This document shows, piece after piece, positions 43,505 through 55,411 of a DNA stretch of 64,000 bases (position 1 is the stretch's first letter; every line of letters starts with the position of its first letter). Under the pieces are notes generated by a model. The model was not told the DNA's origin, ran no database searches, and was given only the letters and a program-made list of their open reading frames with translations. This DNA is from Cladopsammia gracilis (Eukaryota; Cnidaria; Anthozoa; Scleractinia; Dendrophylliidae). Location: contig JAJGOT010000010.1 in assembly GCA_022457155.1 (NCBI GenBank), positions 3,022,001 to 3,086,000 of the forward strand, written 5' to 3'. The translations under genes and the position numbers were made by a program.

Positions 43505-43881
43505 CCTTGTTATCCTTGTTATCCTGCACTGTTTCTCCAAGCTGCTGCCTTTGTTTTGCTCTATAGAAACTTGTTATCCAAGTTAGTTGTATATTTGTTG
43601 GCATTTGGCGATATAACATGGGAATTACGAAAACAAAATTTCGGCGGGAAAGTCATAACCAAAAATTCCTGCATTCGCGTCTCACGGAGGGAACTGGACA
43701 GTTGTAATTAGAAGTGACAGGCAAAACGGCCTATTTCACCTTACGAATATTTACACTGTCTCAAAGAATAAATGTCCTAAGAATAATTATACAAAAGTGT
43801 CAACATTCTTAGATGAAATTCCTGTTGGATATTCTTTCCCCTGCCACCCCTATCGGGTCTGAGGTTACGCCGTCTTACTTA

Positions 43882-45060
43882 CTACGGATTGAATGTTTTA
43901 AATTGCCTGAGTTCTATTGCATTGTTCTCTATTCCAACAGCATGCTGTCTCGCAAAAGTTCGACAGTTCGCTATTCGTCCTTCAGTTTTGATCTCGTTAG
44001 GCTGGGTGTCTTCACTGTTCCTTCTGCATAAAAGTTTTTTCAGAAACTCTCGAAATTCCTTCATCTGAGCAAAGTAAATTATGAAGTTTATTGTACTGCT
44101 CAAGTACGCAACAATGGCAGAACTTACACGAATTATGTAGTAAGTCGAAAAATCACGTTGTGGCTTCGCTATCTTGGTGTACGCCGTATTAGCTATGAAG
44201 AAGAAGTAAGGAATGATAAAGGCGAAGGTAAGGGCGATGAGAAGAGTTGTTCCTCTTATTTTCTTGGCTCTCAGATGAGCTTTGAACGCATCGTTAATTT
44301 TTCCATTGGCAATTTGTCTTTTTCCTGTAGACCAGACAGTTCTCATCAAACATATGTTGATGTAAGTCACCAAAACACTTGGTAGAATGTACTGTAGTAG
44401 GAAAATGAGGAGTAATATTTCAAATGGATAGAAACCCTGCTGATATATGCATATAACAGTATAATGAGTGTTGTTGAGGTACAGCCTTGTTCCATCGCTA
44501 GCCGCTGCAGGAAATAACGGGAGGAGAAGTCCTAACACCCAAGCGCAGATAATTATCTTACGAACTTTCGAGTAACTGAATTCGCGCATAACCGATCGAG
44601 TTGATAGATACTTCTCAAGACTTATCACAACTATGTTGTTCATCGTGATAACAGGAAAAATGATATGCAGAAATCTCGCTATCTTACACGGCCAACCAGT
44701 CTGGAAGACGTCAAAAAATATTTGGACGCACATAAGAGGCATCGACACCGCACAAGAAAGAAGATCTGACAAAGACAAACTTCTTAAATACAAATTGAGA
44801 TTTCTGACAAAACTGCTTGACTGGATTGGATTCCTTGATGGCTTTTGCAAGAGATAGTAAAATATAAGACAGTTGCCCAGGAATCCGATTCCGCCAACAG
44901 TTGATAGAATTAAGCCGAGGACTCTTTTTGCGGTGTCACCAGCCGGCGTGAAGACGTAGATCAGATGCATCATTGTATTTGTGTTGTTATTCCAGAGGGA
45001 TGAATCGTTTTTTCTTGAATGATCGGCCGAAGGTAGCCATGTTGCTGAGTTATTGTCCAT
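43882..45060 (-). CDS. Class A (rhodopsin-like) G-protein-coupled receptor, paralogue A
   Basis: A plasma-membrane receptor of 392 residues in one coding exon; ligand unknown. TM1 (46-71) has the GN pair with N63. TM2 (95-118) has LSLSDLL with D99. C125 before TM3 and C204 in loop 2 can form the usual disulfide. TM3 (126-148) ends in EKY instead of DRY. TM4 spans about 167-185. TM5 (211-238) has P227. TM6 (270-292) has FAFIIPYFFF but no CWxP. TM7 ends in NFIIY, a variant of NPxxY, followed by a helix-8-like KEFREFLKKLLC. The N-terminus has N-glycosylation sequons. The first ATG in frame is at 45060; a TTG two codons earlier is not a likely start. A splice acceptor TTTTTACAG at 45077 marks a 5' UTR intron. 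Paralogue B is at 62690-63871. Confidence 0.9.
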   Translation of the reverse strand: MDNNSATWLPSADHSRKNDSSLWNNNTNTMMHLIYVFTPAGDTAKRVLGLILSTVGGIGFLGNCLIFYYLLQKPSRNPIQSSSFVRNLNLYLRSLSLSDLLSCAVSMPLMCVQIFFDVFQTGWPCKIARFLHIIFPVITMNNIVVISLEKYLSTRSVMREFSYSKVRKIIICAWVLGLLLPLFPAAASDGTRLYLNNTHYTVICIYQQGFYPFEILLLIFLLQYILPSVLVTYINICLMRTVWSTGKRQIANGKINDAFKAHLRAKKIRGTTLLIALTFAFIIPYFFFIANTAYTKIAKPQRDFSTYYIIRVSSAIVAYLSSTINFIIYFAQMKEFREFLKKLLCRRNSEDTQPNEIKTEGRIANCRTFARQHAVGIENNAIELRQFKTFNP

Positions 45061-45099
45061 GTCCAAAAGAACTCCTCTGTAAAAAGTGGAAGCAACCAG

Positions 45100-47990
45100 T
45101 TACTGCATGTTTATTTTCAAACAGGGCAAATTGCTTCAAACAGAGTATCACTGCTTTATTCAAAATTGAAACCTGTTTGAAATGCTTTCGTGTATTTTAA
45201 AGATCGTTGTAACTCCATTTAGGAGCCCACTTTTATGTCTACTTCACTATGTTTAAAAATAACACATTTTAGAGTGCGTGCGATTAGCCATTTTTTGTTC
45301 TTTACCGTATTGAGTGCATCTTGGGTAATCAGGGCAGGAGTCGGAGGAGGGGGAGGGGAGGGGAATAGGGAAGAGGGAAGAGGGAAGGATACCCCTTCCC
45401 TTCCCCTCCCCCAAACCCCGCTCCCGAGCCTGGGTGCTTTCTCGCAGGTTAAATAACACCCCAGAGGTTCCCATCTAGACTATCATAACGAAAGTCTAAA
45501 AGATTTCCAATTTCAAACAAAACTTTGTCGCATTGTCAAGACGGAATTCGAAAGCTGAATTAAAAGACATCTTTAGATTAGGGAGATTATTTCCATCATA
45601 AAAGAGAGAAAGTCGTATTGTTCAACATCTGTTTGCAACCGAATTAGGCTCGAATGTAACTAGCTATTTAAAATACCTGATAAATGTGTTCTCAAGGTAG
45701 GTTTATAACGAAAACGTTTAAAAGCATTTTCCAATTGCATAATCTTGTAGCGTTTAAACGGCAAAAAGTTTCGTGCTCAGTTACAGCCGATTGACATAAA
45801 ACGGAAGCAAGAACATTTCATGTTCGGAACCTTTTGCAAACCATAAATGGAAAATGAATTATCAGCACGAATTACCAAAGATTATAAGATTGTCAAAGAG
45901 CGACATCCTAAAACAAACACTCTAAGGATTTTCAGTTCGTCTTTTTAAAAATGAGATGCAAATTGCAGTATTTTTATGGGTACTTGGCTTGTTTTAAACT
46001 TTCTTTCGTCGCAAATACATCAATGATATTTTTTCTCTGCAGAAATAACTAAGACTTTATTTCATTTTTTCTTTTTGTGAAAACAAACATTGTCCATTAT
46101 CACTGAAATATTTTATTAATGTCGTTCTTGTATTGCTTTTAGAAAGGAAGGGAGAAACCTTTTTGCCACATAATAATTTTGTGTTTTATTACTATTATTT
46201 CAATTTAATAATCATTGGGTCGATCATTTTAACAGTGATCTCCCTCAATTCATTTTACACAAAGTTTCAATTTAACAAGAGGAAATGTTAATTGCCAAAT
46301 AACAGAGAGAAAGAAGTATATCAGTGTAGATTTTATAGTCGAAATTCGACAACGGGACAACACATCTGAAAAGTAGTGGTTCAATTTGACTGATCACATA
46401 CACTTAAGATATCACCCACACCAGACCCAAACGTTAACCTCAACGTTCCAAACGATAATGTTCTGCAGCATAATAAACAGCACGGCAGGAAAGTGCTGCT
46501 CAGTAGCTTTTATTTCAATGATTAAACTTTTGCTTTTCATCTACAGATGTGAAAGTTAGAACGTCCTCGTACAGTATAGCAAACGTCAACAGCACCACAG
46601 AAAAGTACTATAGTCAAATGCTGCCATTAGCCGGTTACGCTTCAGAATTTTATACAAAGTCGCCAAAGTTGCAATCTGAGTTTAGTTTTAAGGAGCAAGA
46701 TATATAAAAATACACTTACACAGAAAGTCGACGCTGCTAATTCTTCACTGACTTTTATGTATCGCCAGTAGGCAAGCCACTCCAGCTGCAACCCTAATCA
46801 ATACTTTGTCAAAATGTAGTCCATTGTATGGGTGAAGACGCAGCTATTGAGTAAAACTCACCAGGTGGGTTTATTGTATCTAGGCAACGCCCTTTCCTGA
46901 CGTTTTATCTGAAAACAACGTAGCTTTAACAGAGCAAAATGAACGTTAACTAAGCAAAAAAACGTATCTAGTTCTCTGTCTTCCAAAATGAGGCAAAATG
47001 TTTCACTGACACTCGCCGAGAATCAAACTGGTATCTTTAAATAGGACTGTTGCTCGCTGCGCTCGCAGCAATCTTTTTGTTGAAGATTATGTTACACATA
47101 ATTAAAACAAATATCAGCAACCTCCTCATTCCTTAATATATTATTTTTAAAGGCAAGCAAAATGGGTCTAACAGCCTTAACAAAAGCATCAGCTCTATTA
47201 TCTTAATTTAAATAGTTAATTCAATTAACTACATTAATATAACACATTGCTTCAGCTCGCTTCGAATGGATGAAAAGTAAGTTTACAATTTGACCCAATT
47301 TGCATTAGTAACGAAACTTGCTCGCAGAATGAAATCGAAAATCATTCGTTTAGTTAGGTTTAGTAAAAAGAATTCTGAAAATTATTGCAGAGAGCAGTTG
47401 ATGCTTTAAATTCAATGGAGAAATAAAAACAAAGATTTGATTAGAAATTGTGAAACTTACCAAGAGAGATTTCAGCAAGTAAACTATGTTATATTCGAAC
47501 GAAAACAGCCTTAAGAAATGAATGGAGAACTCATGAATATAAGGAACGTGATCAGTTAGATTTTGTAGATTTCGTCTGCTCAACATAGCGATGAACAGGA
47601 TCTTAGTGAAGGAACTAAAAAACAGCGAACTGTTTGGTTGTTTTAACACAGGTTTAGATAAAAACCACTAAGAGTACCATCTTTAAAGTGATGCTGGAAT
47701 TTTTCCTGCAGCAAATGATAATAAAAAGTTGATAATTAATTGTATGAATGACAACAGTTATAGAAAACTTGTTAAATCTCTGAACAGACAACAAATGGAT
47801 ATTTTGTTACCATGTACACTGTTAAAAATGACAAGAATGCCATTATTTTTTAAGTGGTGATGCATGCATAGGGAAGACAACAGTAACATATTGTTTTCAA
47901 GAGGCTCTTGTTAGATATTTTGACGGTAAACCAGGTGGAAATCCAGACAAATTGAAACTAATAAAACTTGCTCCAGAAACAAAACAGGAG
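45100..47990 (-). repeat. Receptor 5' unit A (first of three tandem copies)
   Basis: This block lies 5' of receptor A on the minus strand and recurs in 47991-55514 and 55515-61160 without the receptor coding exon. It runs from a CCTCAAACAGAGTATC-type edge to a GACAAATTGAAACTAATAAA edge. Two possible minus-strand splice donors are kept in all copies: GTAAGTTTCAC (exon end 47461 here) and GTAAGTGTATT (near 46720). It is therefore a candidate promoter plus 5' UTR exon region. No independent gene is supported. Confidence 0.7.
47462..47649 (-). other. Candidate 5' exon of receptor A
   Basis: An open stretch, conserved in sequence at 53238-53426 and 60639-60797, runs into a perfect donor (CTCTCTTG then GTAAGTTTC, with the GT at 47460-47459). 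Splicing to the acceptor at 45077 would give the receptor a non-coding first exon. Its 5' limit is unknown; the short frame (MLKQPNSSLFFSSFTKILFI and on) has no known domain. Confidence 0.4.
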
Positions 47991-48206
47991 GACAATTGCC
48001 TCAAACAGAGTACCTCTGCTTTATTCAAAATTGAAAATGTTTGAAATGCTTTCTTGTATATTTTAAAGATCGTTGTAACTACATTTAGAAGCCCACTTTT
48101 AAGTCTACGTAACTGTGTTTAAAAATAAAACATTTTAGGGGTGCGATTAGCCTGGGAGCTTGCTCGCAAGTTAAACAACAACCCAGAATTTGCCTTCTAG
48201 ACTATC

Positions 48207-49797
48207 TTAATGCACCTTTTCATTGTTTTGAACAGGTTATTGTTTCTAATAATCTGCATACATGCTCACTGAAGTGGAACAACAGGTCATTATTGTGGTC
48301 AGTGAGGTGGAACAGGAGGTTATTATTAAAAATAGTAACCTCCTGTTCCACCTCACTGATCACAATAATAACTTACTGTTCCACCTCAGTGATTTTCTAG
48401 AATCTTCTCATTTAGCACATCAGCATAATTTATTAAAAATTCCAACATGGATAGCACTCGCAACACCCCTGACAAATACTTTTGATGTACATGTCAACAA
48501 AATAAACAAAACATCCCTCTGGACCAACAACATACACCCTGTATCTCCGAGGGACTTATGTTTTTAGGTTTTCAACTACCTTGGTTAATAGTTTTAAATA
48601 AACCTTTACTATAGACACTATAAGGCAAAATCTCAATATTTTCCATTACATTGAACGTGGAATGAAAAATTATCGACAGTGAATTTCCTATTTTTATCTA
48701 AAGCTAGACTATGAGCAGTCTCTCTTTCCCAGCTTAGTCCATCAAGCGAGGAACGAAAAAACATTAGCGAATGGATAATGGCCGCGCGAAACTGGAGGCG
48801 CCCCAGTTTCGCACGGCCATTACCGTTCGCTAATGTTTCTTCGTTTGTCGCTCGATGGACTAAGGGGCCGATTACATGGCGAATTTCAGCCCGGGCTGAG
48901 ATTTCAGCCCGGTTGACCGGGCTGAGATTTCAGCCCGGCTTCCGAAATAAATCCTCTTAAAATGAAGTTAGCGATTACATGAACAAAGTTTCAGCCCGGG
49001 CTGACTTTCAGCCCGGGCTGAAAATTCCAGCCCGGTTTCAGAAACCGGGCTGGAATTTTCAGCCCGGCCAAACGGGCTGAAATTCGCCATGTAATCGCAT
49101 CAGAATTTCAACCCGGGCTGAAAAGTGAATTTCGGCATGTGCAGTGACGCCATTTTGATTCTCGTTATCAATTTTCCCGCCCAATTTCAAACTTGGCGCC
49201 CGGGCTGAAATCTCAGCCCGGGCTGAAATTCGCCATGTAATCGGCCCCTAAGCTGGGAAAGAGAGACTGCTCGTAGTCTAATCTAAAGCCCATATCCCCA
49301 AATTTCTGATTATTGCTACTGCTGACTGTCAAGGAACTTTTTACCCTTGTCATGTAAGAATTGAAACGTTTCAAAAGTGTACTATTAAAATTTCACTTCG
49401 CTAGCTCACATTTTTTCCAAGATTGCATCCTCCTGATTCCTTTTTCCTATTTTGCGGTAACTTGAGAATTTTATACGTATCTTGTTGTAAAAAGTATCCT
49501 ACTTGGCCAGTGAAGAATATCACAAAAGGCGCTTTACATCGCATCACCGCGTTTCATCGAGGCCATAGTTGATCAATTCTAAACTGATCGTAACGGCAAG
49601 AAAAAATTCGCCCACGGAAGTCATTACAATGATTAAAATGTTTGCACAATCCTTACGAGATTTAGACAATCACTACTGTCACTAATGAGCGAAATTTCAC
49701 AGCAAGTCGTTGGTTTGCTTGTTCTAAAACAATGGAAAGGTGCATTAAAACGGATAATGCCCTCGCTCCTCGGCCATTATCCCTTACATAACGAAAG
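48207..49797 (+). mobile_element. Foldback element, copy 1 (itself carrying a MITE)
   Basis: It is inserted between GACTATC and ATAACGAAAG, which are adjacent in units A (45477) and C (55733). One end is TTAATGCACCTTTTCATTG, the other GGATAATGCCCTCGCTCC...CCTTAC. Inside are two nested palindromes: 48262-48393 (arms of about 60 bp around GTGAGGTGGAACAGGAGG) and 48712-49275 (arms around CTCTCTTTCCCAGCTTAGTC, split by the MITE at 48864). A 101-residue frame is an effect of the palindrome. Copy 2 is at 51787-53024 in opposite orientation. Confidence 0.75.
48864..49248. mobile_element. Harbinger-type MITE rich in CAGCCCGGGCTGA
   Basis: Ends GGGGCCGATTACATGGCG and their inverse lie within TAA duplications (48861-48863, 49249-49251). 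The second foldback copy shows the empty site (TTA at 52368-52370 on the plus strand). The 385-bp interior is packed with palindromic TTTCAGCCCGGGCTGA words. Confidence 0.85.
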
Positions 49798-51786
49798 CAT
49801 AAAATATTTACAATTATCAACAAAATTTTATCGCATTGTCAAGACGGAGTTCGAAAACTGAATTAAAAGACCATCTTTAGATTAGGGAGATTATTTCCAT
49901 CATAAAAGAGAGAAAGTCGTATTGTTCAACATCTGTTTGAAACCGAATTACGCTCGAATGTAACTAGCTATTTAAAATACCTGATAAATGTGTTCTCAAG
50001 GTAGTATCATAACGAAAACGTTTAGCATTTTCAAATTGCATAATCTTGTAGCGTTTTAACGGCAAAACGTTTCGTGCTCAGTTACAGGTGATTGACGTAA
50101 AACGGAAACAAGAACATTTTATGTTCGGAACCTTTTGCAAACCATAAATGGAAATGAATTATCAGCACGAATTACTAAAGGTTATATGATTGTCAAAGAG
50201 CGACATCCTAAAACAAAAACGTTAAGAATTTTTAGTTCGTCTTTTTAAAAATGAGATGCAAATTGCAGTATTTTTATGGGTACTTGGCTTGTTTTAAACT
50301 TTCTTTCGTCGCAAATACATCAATATGATATTTTTTATCTGCTGAAATAACTAAGAATTTATTTCATTTTTTCTTTTTGTGAAAACAAACATTGTGCATT
50401 ATCACTGAAATATTTTATTAATGTCTTTCTTGTATTGCTTTTAGAAAGGAAGGGAGAAACTTTTTTGCCACATAATAATTTTGTGTTTTATTGCTATTAT
50501 TTCAATTTAATAATCATTGGGTCGATCTTTTTAACAGTGATCTCCCTCAATACATTTTACACAAAGTTTCAATTTAAAAAGAGGAAATGTTAATTGCCAA
50601 AAAACAGAGAGAAAGAAGCATCAGTCTAGATTTTATAGTCGAAAATTCGACAACGGGACAGTACCACTGAAAGCTAGTGATTTTTAAAATTTGACTGATC
50701 ACATACACTTAAGATATAACCCACACCAGACCCAAACGTTAACCTCAACGTTCCAAACGATAATGTTCTGCAGCATAATAAACAGCACGGCAGGAAAGTG
50801 CTGCTCAGTAGCTTTTATTTCATTGATTGAACTTTTGCTTTTCATCTACAGATGTGAAAGTTAGAACGTCCTCGTACAGTATAGCAAACGTCAACAGCAC
50901 CACAGAAAAGTACTATAGTCAAATGCTGCCATTAGCCGGTTATGCTTCAGAATTTTATACAAAGTCACCAAAGTTGCAATCTGAGTTTAGTTTTAGCAAG
51001 ATGTATAAAAATACACTTACACAGAAAGTCGACGCTGCTAATTCTTCACTGATTTTTATGTATCGCCAGTAGGCAAGCCACTCCAGCTGCAACCCTAATC
51101 AATACTTTGTCCAAAAGGAACCTTTTTAGAGGGTCGTGAAGGGGTAAAATGGGAGCTGGGATTTGCCTTTTTTAGAGGCTGGGAAATGGGATTTTGTGCA
51201 CTGGGACTGGGATTCATGAAACAAAAACAATAGAAAAATGGGAATGTGATTTCAATTTGAGCAACACAGGCTGGGATTGTGGGATTTGAGCTGGGATTTG
51301 AAAAAAACAATTTGCTGGGAATTGGGATTAGGACCCCCCTTCACGACCCTCTTTTTATGTAGTGCATTGTATGGGTGATGACGCAGCTATTGAGTAAAAC
51401 TCACAACGTGGGTTTATTGTATCTAGGCAACGCCCTTTCCTGACGTTTTATCTGAAAACAACGTAGCTTTAACAGAGCAAAATGAACGTTAACTAAACAA
51501 AAAAACGTATATAGTTCTATGTCTTCCAAAATGAGGCAAAATGTTTCACGGACACTCGCCGAGAATCAAACCGGTATCTTTAAATGAAATAGGACTGTTG
51601 TTGCTCGCTGCGCTCGCAGCAATTTTTTTGTTGAAGATATGTTACACATAATTAAAACAAATATCAGCAACCTCCTCATTCCTTAATATATTATTTTTAA
51701 AGGCAAGCAAAATGGGTCTAACAGCCTTAACAAAAGCATCAGCTCTATTATTTTAATTTAAATAGTTAATTCAATTAACTACATTA
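49798..51786. other. Unit B segment between the two foldback copies; no gene supported
   Basis: This 2-kb stretch matches 45486-47230 of unit A and 55739-57260 of unit C in the same orientation. It includes the minus-strand donor near 51010 and a conserved CAGATGTGAAAGTTAGAACG stretch at 50850. Plus-strand open frames here look incidental. Confidence 0.55.
51128..51351. mobile_element. MITE with AGAGGGTCGTGAAGGGG ends
   Basis: Perfect 17-bp inverted ends flanked by T runs (possible TTTT duplication). It is absent from the same place in units A (46812) and C (57083). The 224-bp interior repeats TGGGATTTG-like words. The ends are related to those of 1265-2040. Confidence 0.75.
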
Positions 51787-53024
51787 AGTAAGGGATAATG
51801 CCCGAGCTCCGAGGCCGTAGCGCGAGGTCATTATTTTTAAGAAGGCCGAGGAGCGAGGGCATTATCCGTTTTAATGCACCTTTTCATTGTTTTAGAACAA
51901 GCAAACCAACGACTTGCTGTGAAATTTTGCTCATTAGTGACAGTAGTGATTGTCTAAATCTCGTAAGGATTGTGCAAGCATTTTAATCATTGTAATGACT
52001 GCCGTGGGCGAATTTTTTCTTGCCGTTACAATCAATTTAGAATTGATCAACTATGGCCTCGATGAAACGCGGTGATGCGATGTAAAGCGCCTTTTGTGAT
52101 ATTCTTTACTGGCCAAGTAGGATACTTTTTACAACAAGATGCGTATGAAGTTCTCAAGTTACCGCAAAATAGGAAAAAGGAATCAGGAGGATGCAATCTT
52201 GGAAAAAATGTGAGCTAGCGAAGTGAAATTTTAATAGTACACTTTTGAAACGTTTCAATTCTTACATGACAAGGGTAAAAAGTTCCTTGACAGTCAGCAG
52301 TAGTAATAATCAGAAATTTGGGGATATGGGCTTTAGATTAGACTACGAGCAGTCTCTCTTTCCCAGCTTAGTCCATCGAGCGAGAAACGAAGAAACATTA
52401 GCGAACGGTAATGGCCGTGCGAAACTGGGGCGCCTCCAGTTTCGCGCGGCCATTATCCATTCGCTAATGTTTTTTCGTTCCTCGCTTGATGGACTAAGCT
52501 GGGAAAGAGAGACTGCTCATAGTCTAGCTTTAGATAAAAATAGGAAATTCACTGTCGATAATTTTTCATTCCACGTTCAATGTAATGGAAAATATTGAGA
52601 TTTTGCCTTATAGTGTCTATAGTAAAGGTTTATTTAAAACTATTAACCAAGGTAGTTGAAAACCTAAAAACATAAGTCCCTCGGAGATACAGGGTGTATG
52701 TTGTTGGTCCAGAGGGATGTTTTGTTTATTTTGTTGACATGTACATCAAAAGTATTTGTCAGGGGTGTTGCGAGTGCTATCCATGTTGGAATTTTTAATA
52801 AATTATGCTGATGTGCTAAATGAGAAGATTCTAGAAAATCACTGAGGTGGAACAGTAAGTTATTATTGTGATCAGTGAGGTGGAACAGGAGGTTACTATT
52901 TTTAATAATAACCTCCTGTTCCACCTCACTGACCACAATAATGACCTGTTGTTCCACTTCAGTGAGCATGTATGCAGATTATTAGAAATAATAACCTGTT
53001 CAAAACAATGAAAAGGTGCATTAA
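51787..53024 (-). mobile_element. Foldback element, copy 2, opposite orientation
   Basis: It is inserted in AACTACATTAATATAAC (intact at 47228 in unit A), with ATTA at both junctions. It has the same sequence as copy 1 read in reverse, including the frame of 101 residues and both palindromes, but without the Harbinger MITE and with an extra CCGAGGCCGTAGCGCGAGG stretch near its AGTAAGGGATAATG end. Confidence 0.8.
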
Positions 53025-53748
53025 TATAACATATTGCTTCATCTCGCTTCGAATGGATGAAAAGTAAGTTTACAATTTGCATAAGTAACGAAACTTGCTC
53101 GCAGAATGAAATCGAAAATCATTCGTTTAGTTAGGTTTAGTAAAAAGAATTCTGAAAATTATTGCAGAGAGCAGTTGATGCTTTAAATTCAATGGAGAAA
53201 TAAAAACAAAGATTTGATTAGAAATTGTGAAACTTACCAAGAGAAATTTCAGCAAGTAAACTATGTTATATTCGAACGAAAACAGCCATAAGAAACGAAT
53301 GGAGAATTCATAAAAATAAGGAACGTGATCAGTTAGATTTTGTAGATTTCGTCTGCTCAACATAGTGATGAACAGGATCTTAGTGAAGGAACTAAAAAAC
53401 AGCGAACTGTTTGGTTGTTTTAACACAGGTTTAGATAAAAATCACTAAGAGCATCATCTTTTAAGTGATGCTGGAATTTTTCCTGCAGCAAATGATAATG
53501 AAAAGTTGATAATTAATTGTATGAATGACAACAGTTATAGAAAACTTGTTTAATCTTTGAACAGACAACAAATGGATATTTTGTTACCATGTACACTGTT
53601 AAAAATGACAAGAATGCCATTATTTTTTAAGTGGTGATGCATGCATAGGGAAGGCAACAGTAACATGTAATGTAATGTAAATCTTTATTTAAACACGGAA
53701 AATCATCAGTTAAGTTAATAATTAAAAATTAGAACTTGTACAACTGCT

Positions 53749-55411
53749 TTACATGATTGCCGTGTGGGAATCCGATATCTCAGATACTTTCCTAATACCC
53801 CGTTTAAACTGCCCAATAGAACAAACGCTTTTTAAATCTTGGGGCAAGTTGTTTCACAAACAGGCCCCGCTGTAGCAAAAACATCGTTTTAGGTAATTAG
53901 TATTTGGCTTGGGCAGCGAAAGCTTTCCTTCAAGATTTCTTAGGTTATAATCATTAACGTGACGTTGAGTGAAGAGACATTGAAGATAGTCTGGGGCAAG
54001 TTCATTCAATGTTTTACACCTAATTCAATAAAGGTTGCTTTGGTCATTGGGCATTGGGCATTGGGAAGCTATTGTTTGGCGGTCACTCAAGCAAAGCATT
54101 GCATTGTGTTCCGTATGCCCAAATGCCAAAGCCCAATTACCAATGACCAATTGCCAAAGCAACCTTTATTGAATTAGGTATATACATAATTATAGCTTTC
54201 TGCTTTTTACGACGAAGAGACAGCTTCTCCCACTTAAGCATCGCAAGAAGGAGGTTGGAGCTCGTATCAAAAGGTGATTGAGTAATTACTCTGGCAGCGC
54301 GATTTTGTAATTTTTGTAATTTATCACTCAAACAGCCACTCATACTATACCAAACCGGGCTGCAGTAATCAAAATGTGGTAATATTAAAGCATTGTAAAT
54401 TTGAACTGCAACATCCGTCGGAATAAAAGGTCGTACACGTTTCAATGCACCAATGGCTGAAGAGACTTTCTTGCTTATCTCGTCAACGTGTTTAGACCAA
54501 GAGAGTTGTGCATCAATGGTAAGACCCAGAGATTTAGTATGGTCAACTCTCTTGATCATCCTGTCATCGATACTTATATTAATCTCCTCACAATGGGCAT
54601 TCAATCTCTGCCTAGATCCGATTATCATTAGCTCAGTTTTGGCCACATTTAAACTTAATTTGTTGGCTCTCAGCCAAAAGGTAAGATTGTTAAGTTCAGA
54701 AGTCACTGCTAGTTGCAGATCGGCTAGCGTTTTTGCAGATAAAGTTATACTGGTATCATCGGCAAACATTCTCGGCGCAGCAACCCGCAGGCAATTAGGG
54801 AGATCGTTAATGTACATCAAGAAAAGCAAGGGACCCAGGATGCTACCCTGCGGTACGCCACAAGTAACAGTACTGGCAGTTGACAGATTTCCATTTACAT
54901 TACACCTTTGGGTCCGATTACTTAGGTATGACTGAAACCACTTAGCAGTTGCCTGGTCAGCACCAAAGTAAGACAATTTACGTAAAATAATTTCGTGATC
55001 AATTGTATCAAAAGCTTTTTTAAGGTCAATGAAGACTACTCCGTTCAAGAAACCGTTGTCGATGTTAACAGACCAGCTATTTGCCGCCTCAAGCAAGGCC
55101 GTTAGAGTGCAATGTAAGGAGCGAAAGCCCGACTGACAACTTGATAACAATTGATTGTCATTTAGGTATTGATACAGTTGGTCGTAAACAATTTTTTCAA
55201 AAACCTCCGAAACAACCGGAATAACGGAAATTGGACGATAATTGTTGAGGTCCGATTTTTCACCCTTTTTAAACACCGGAGTTACCCTGGCCATTTTCCA
55301 TTCTGTTGGATAAAGCCCAGTGATAATTGACTTTGTAAATATGGCGGTCAGCGATGGAGTAACAATACTAGCAGCCATTTTCAACAACTTACTTGGGATC
55401 ATATCAAGGCC
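53749..55411 (-). pseudogene. Non-LTR retrotransposon reverse transcriptase, 5'-truncated and split by a MITE
   Basis: The remnant starts inside the RT domain at GLDMIPSKLLKMAAS. It has the motifs RVTPVFKKGEKSDLNNYRPI, QSGFRSLHCT, VFIDLKKAFDTIDH (first catalytic D), GVPQGSILGPLLFLMYINDL and the FADDT catalytic box, then thumb sequence NLTFWLRANKLSLN. The C-terminal block DYNLRNLEGKLSLP, GACLWNNLPQDLKSV reaches a stop at 53749. The endonuclease and 5' part are missing by truncation. The frame is broken between 54183 and 54014 by the 164-bp MITE; the flanking codons (IIMY and KTLN) are otherwise continuous. The family is of the jockey/CR1-like type; no finer placement is claimed. Confidence 0.9.
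54017..54180. mobile_element. 164-bp palindromic TA-type MITE inside the LINE
   Basis: Ends ACCTAATTCAATAAAGGTTG face each other, flanked by TA (54015-54016, 54181-54182). The interior repeats CATTGGGCATTGGG. Removing it with one TA restores the reading frame of the RT remnant, so it inserted after the LINE. Confidence 0.85.

Larger units (their letters stand above)
53667..55411 (-). mobile_element. 5'-truncated LINE with target duplication AACAT
   Basis: A 1,745-bp insertion flanked by AACAT (53662-53666, 55412-55416). Unit A shows the empty site (CAGTAACATATTGTTTTC at 47889). The 3' end faces left and finishes in ACATT repeats after AAATAAAGATTT. 5' truncation, a short tail repeat and a 5-bp duplication fit target-primed reverse transcription. 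The only gene is the RT remnant described separately. Confidence 0.9.

Noticed and set aside
43398..43711. Poly-asparagine and poly-tyrosine frames
   Set aside because: They are readings of the (ATT)n microsatellite.
43882..45066. Receptor start two codons upstream of 45060
   Set aside because: The upstream codon is TTG; the first ATG at 45060 is the likely start. The same applies to receptor B (TTG at 63877, ATG at 63871).
48262..48567. 101-residue frame found identically at 52664-52969
   Set aside because: It lies across the nested palindrome of the foldback element; its repetition reflects the element copies, not a conserved gene.
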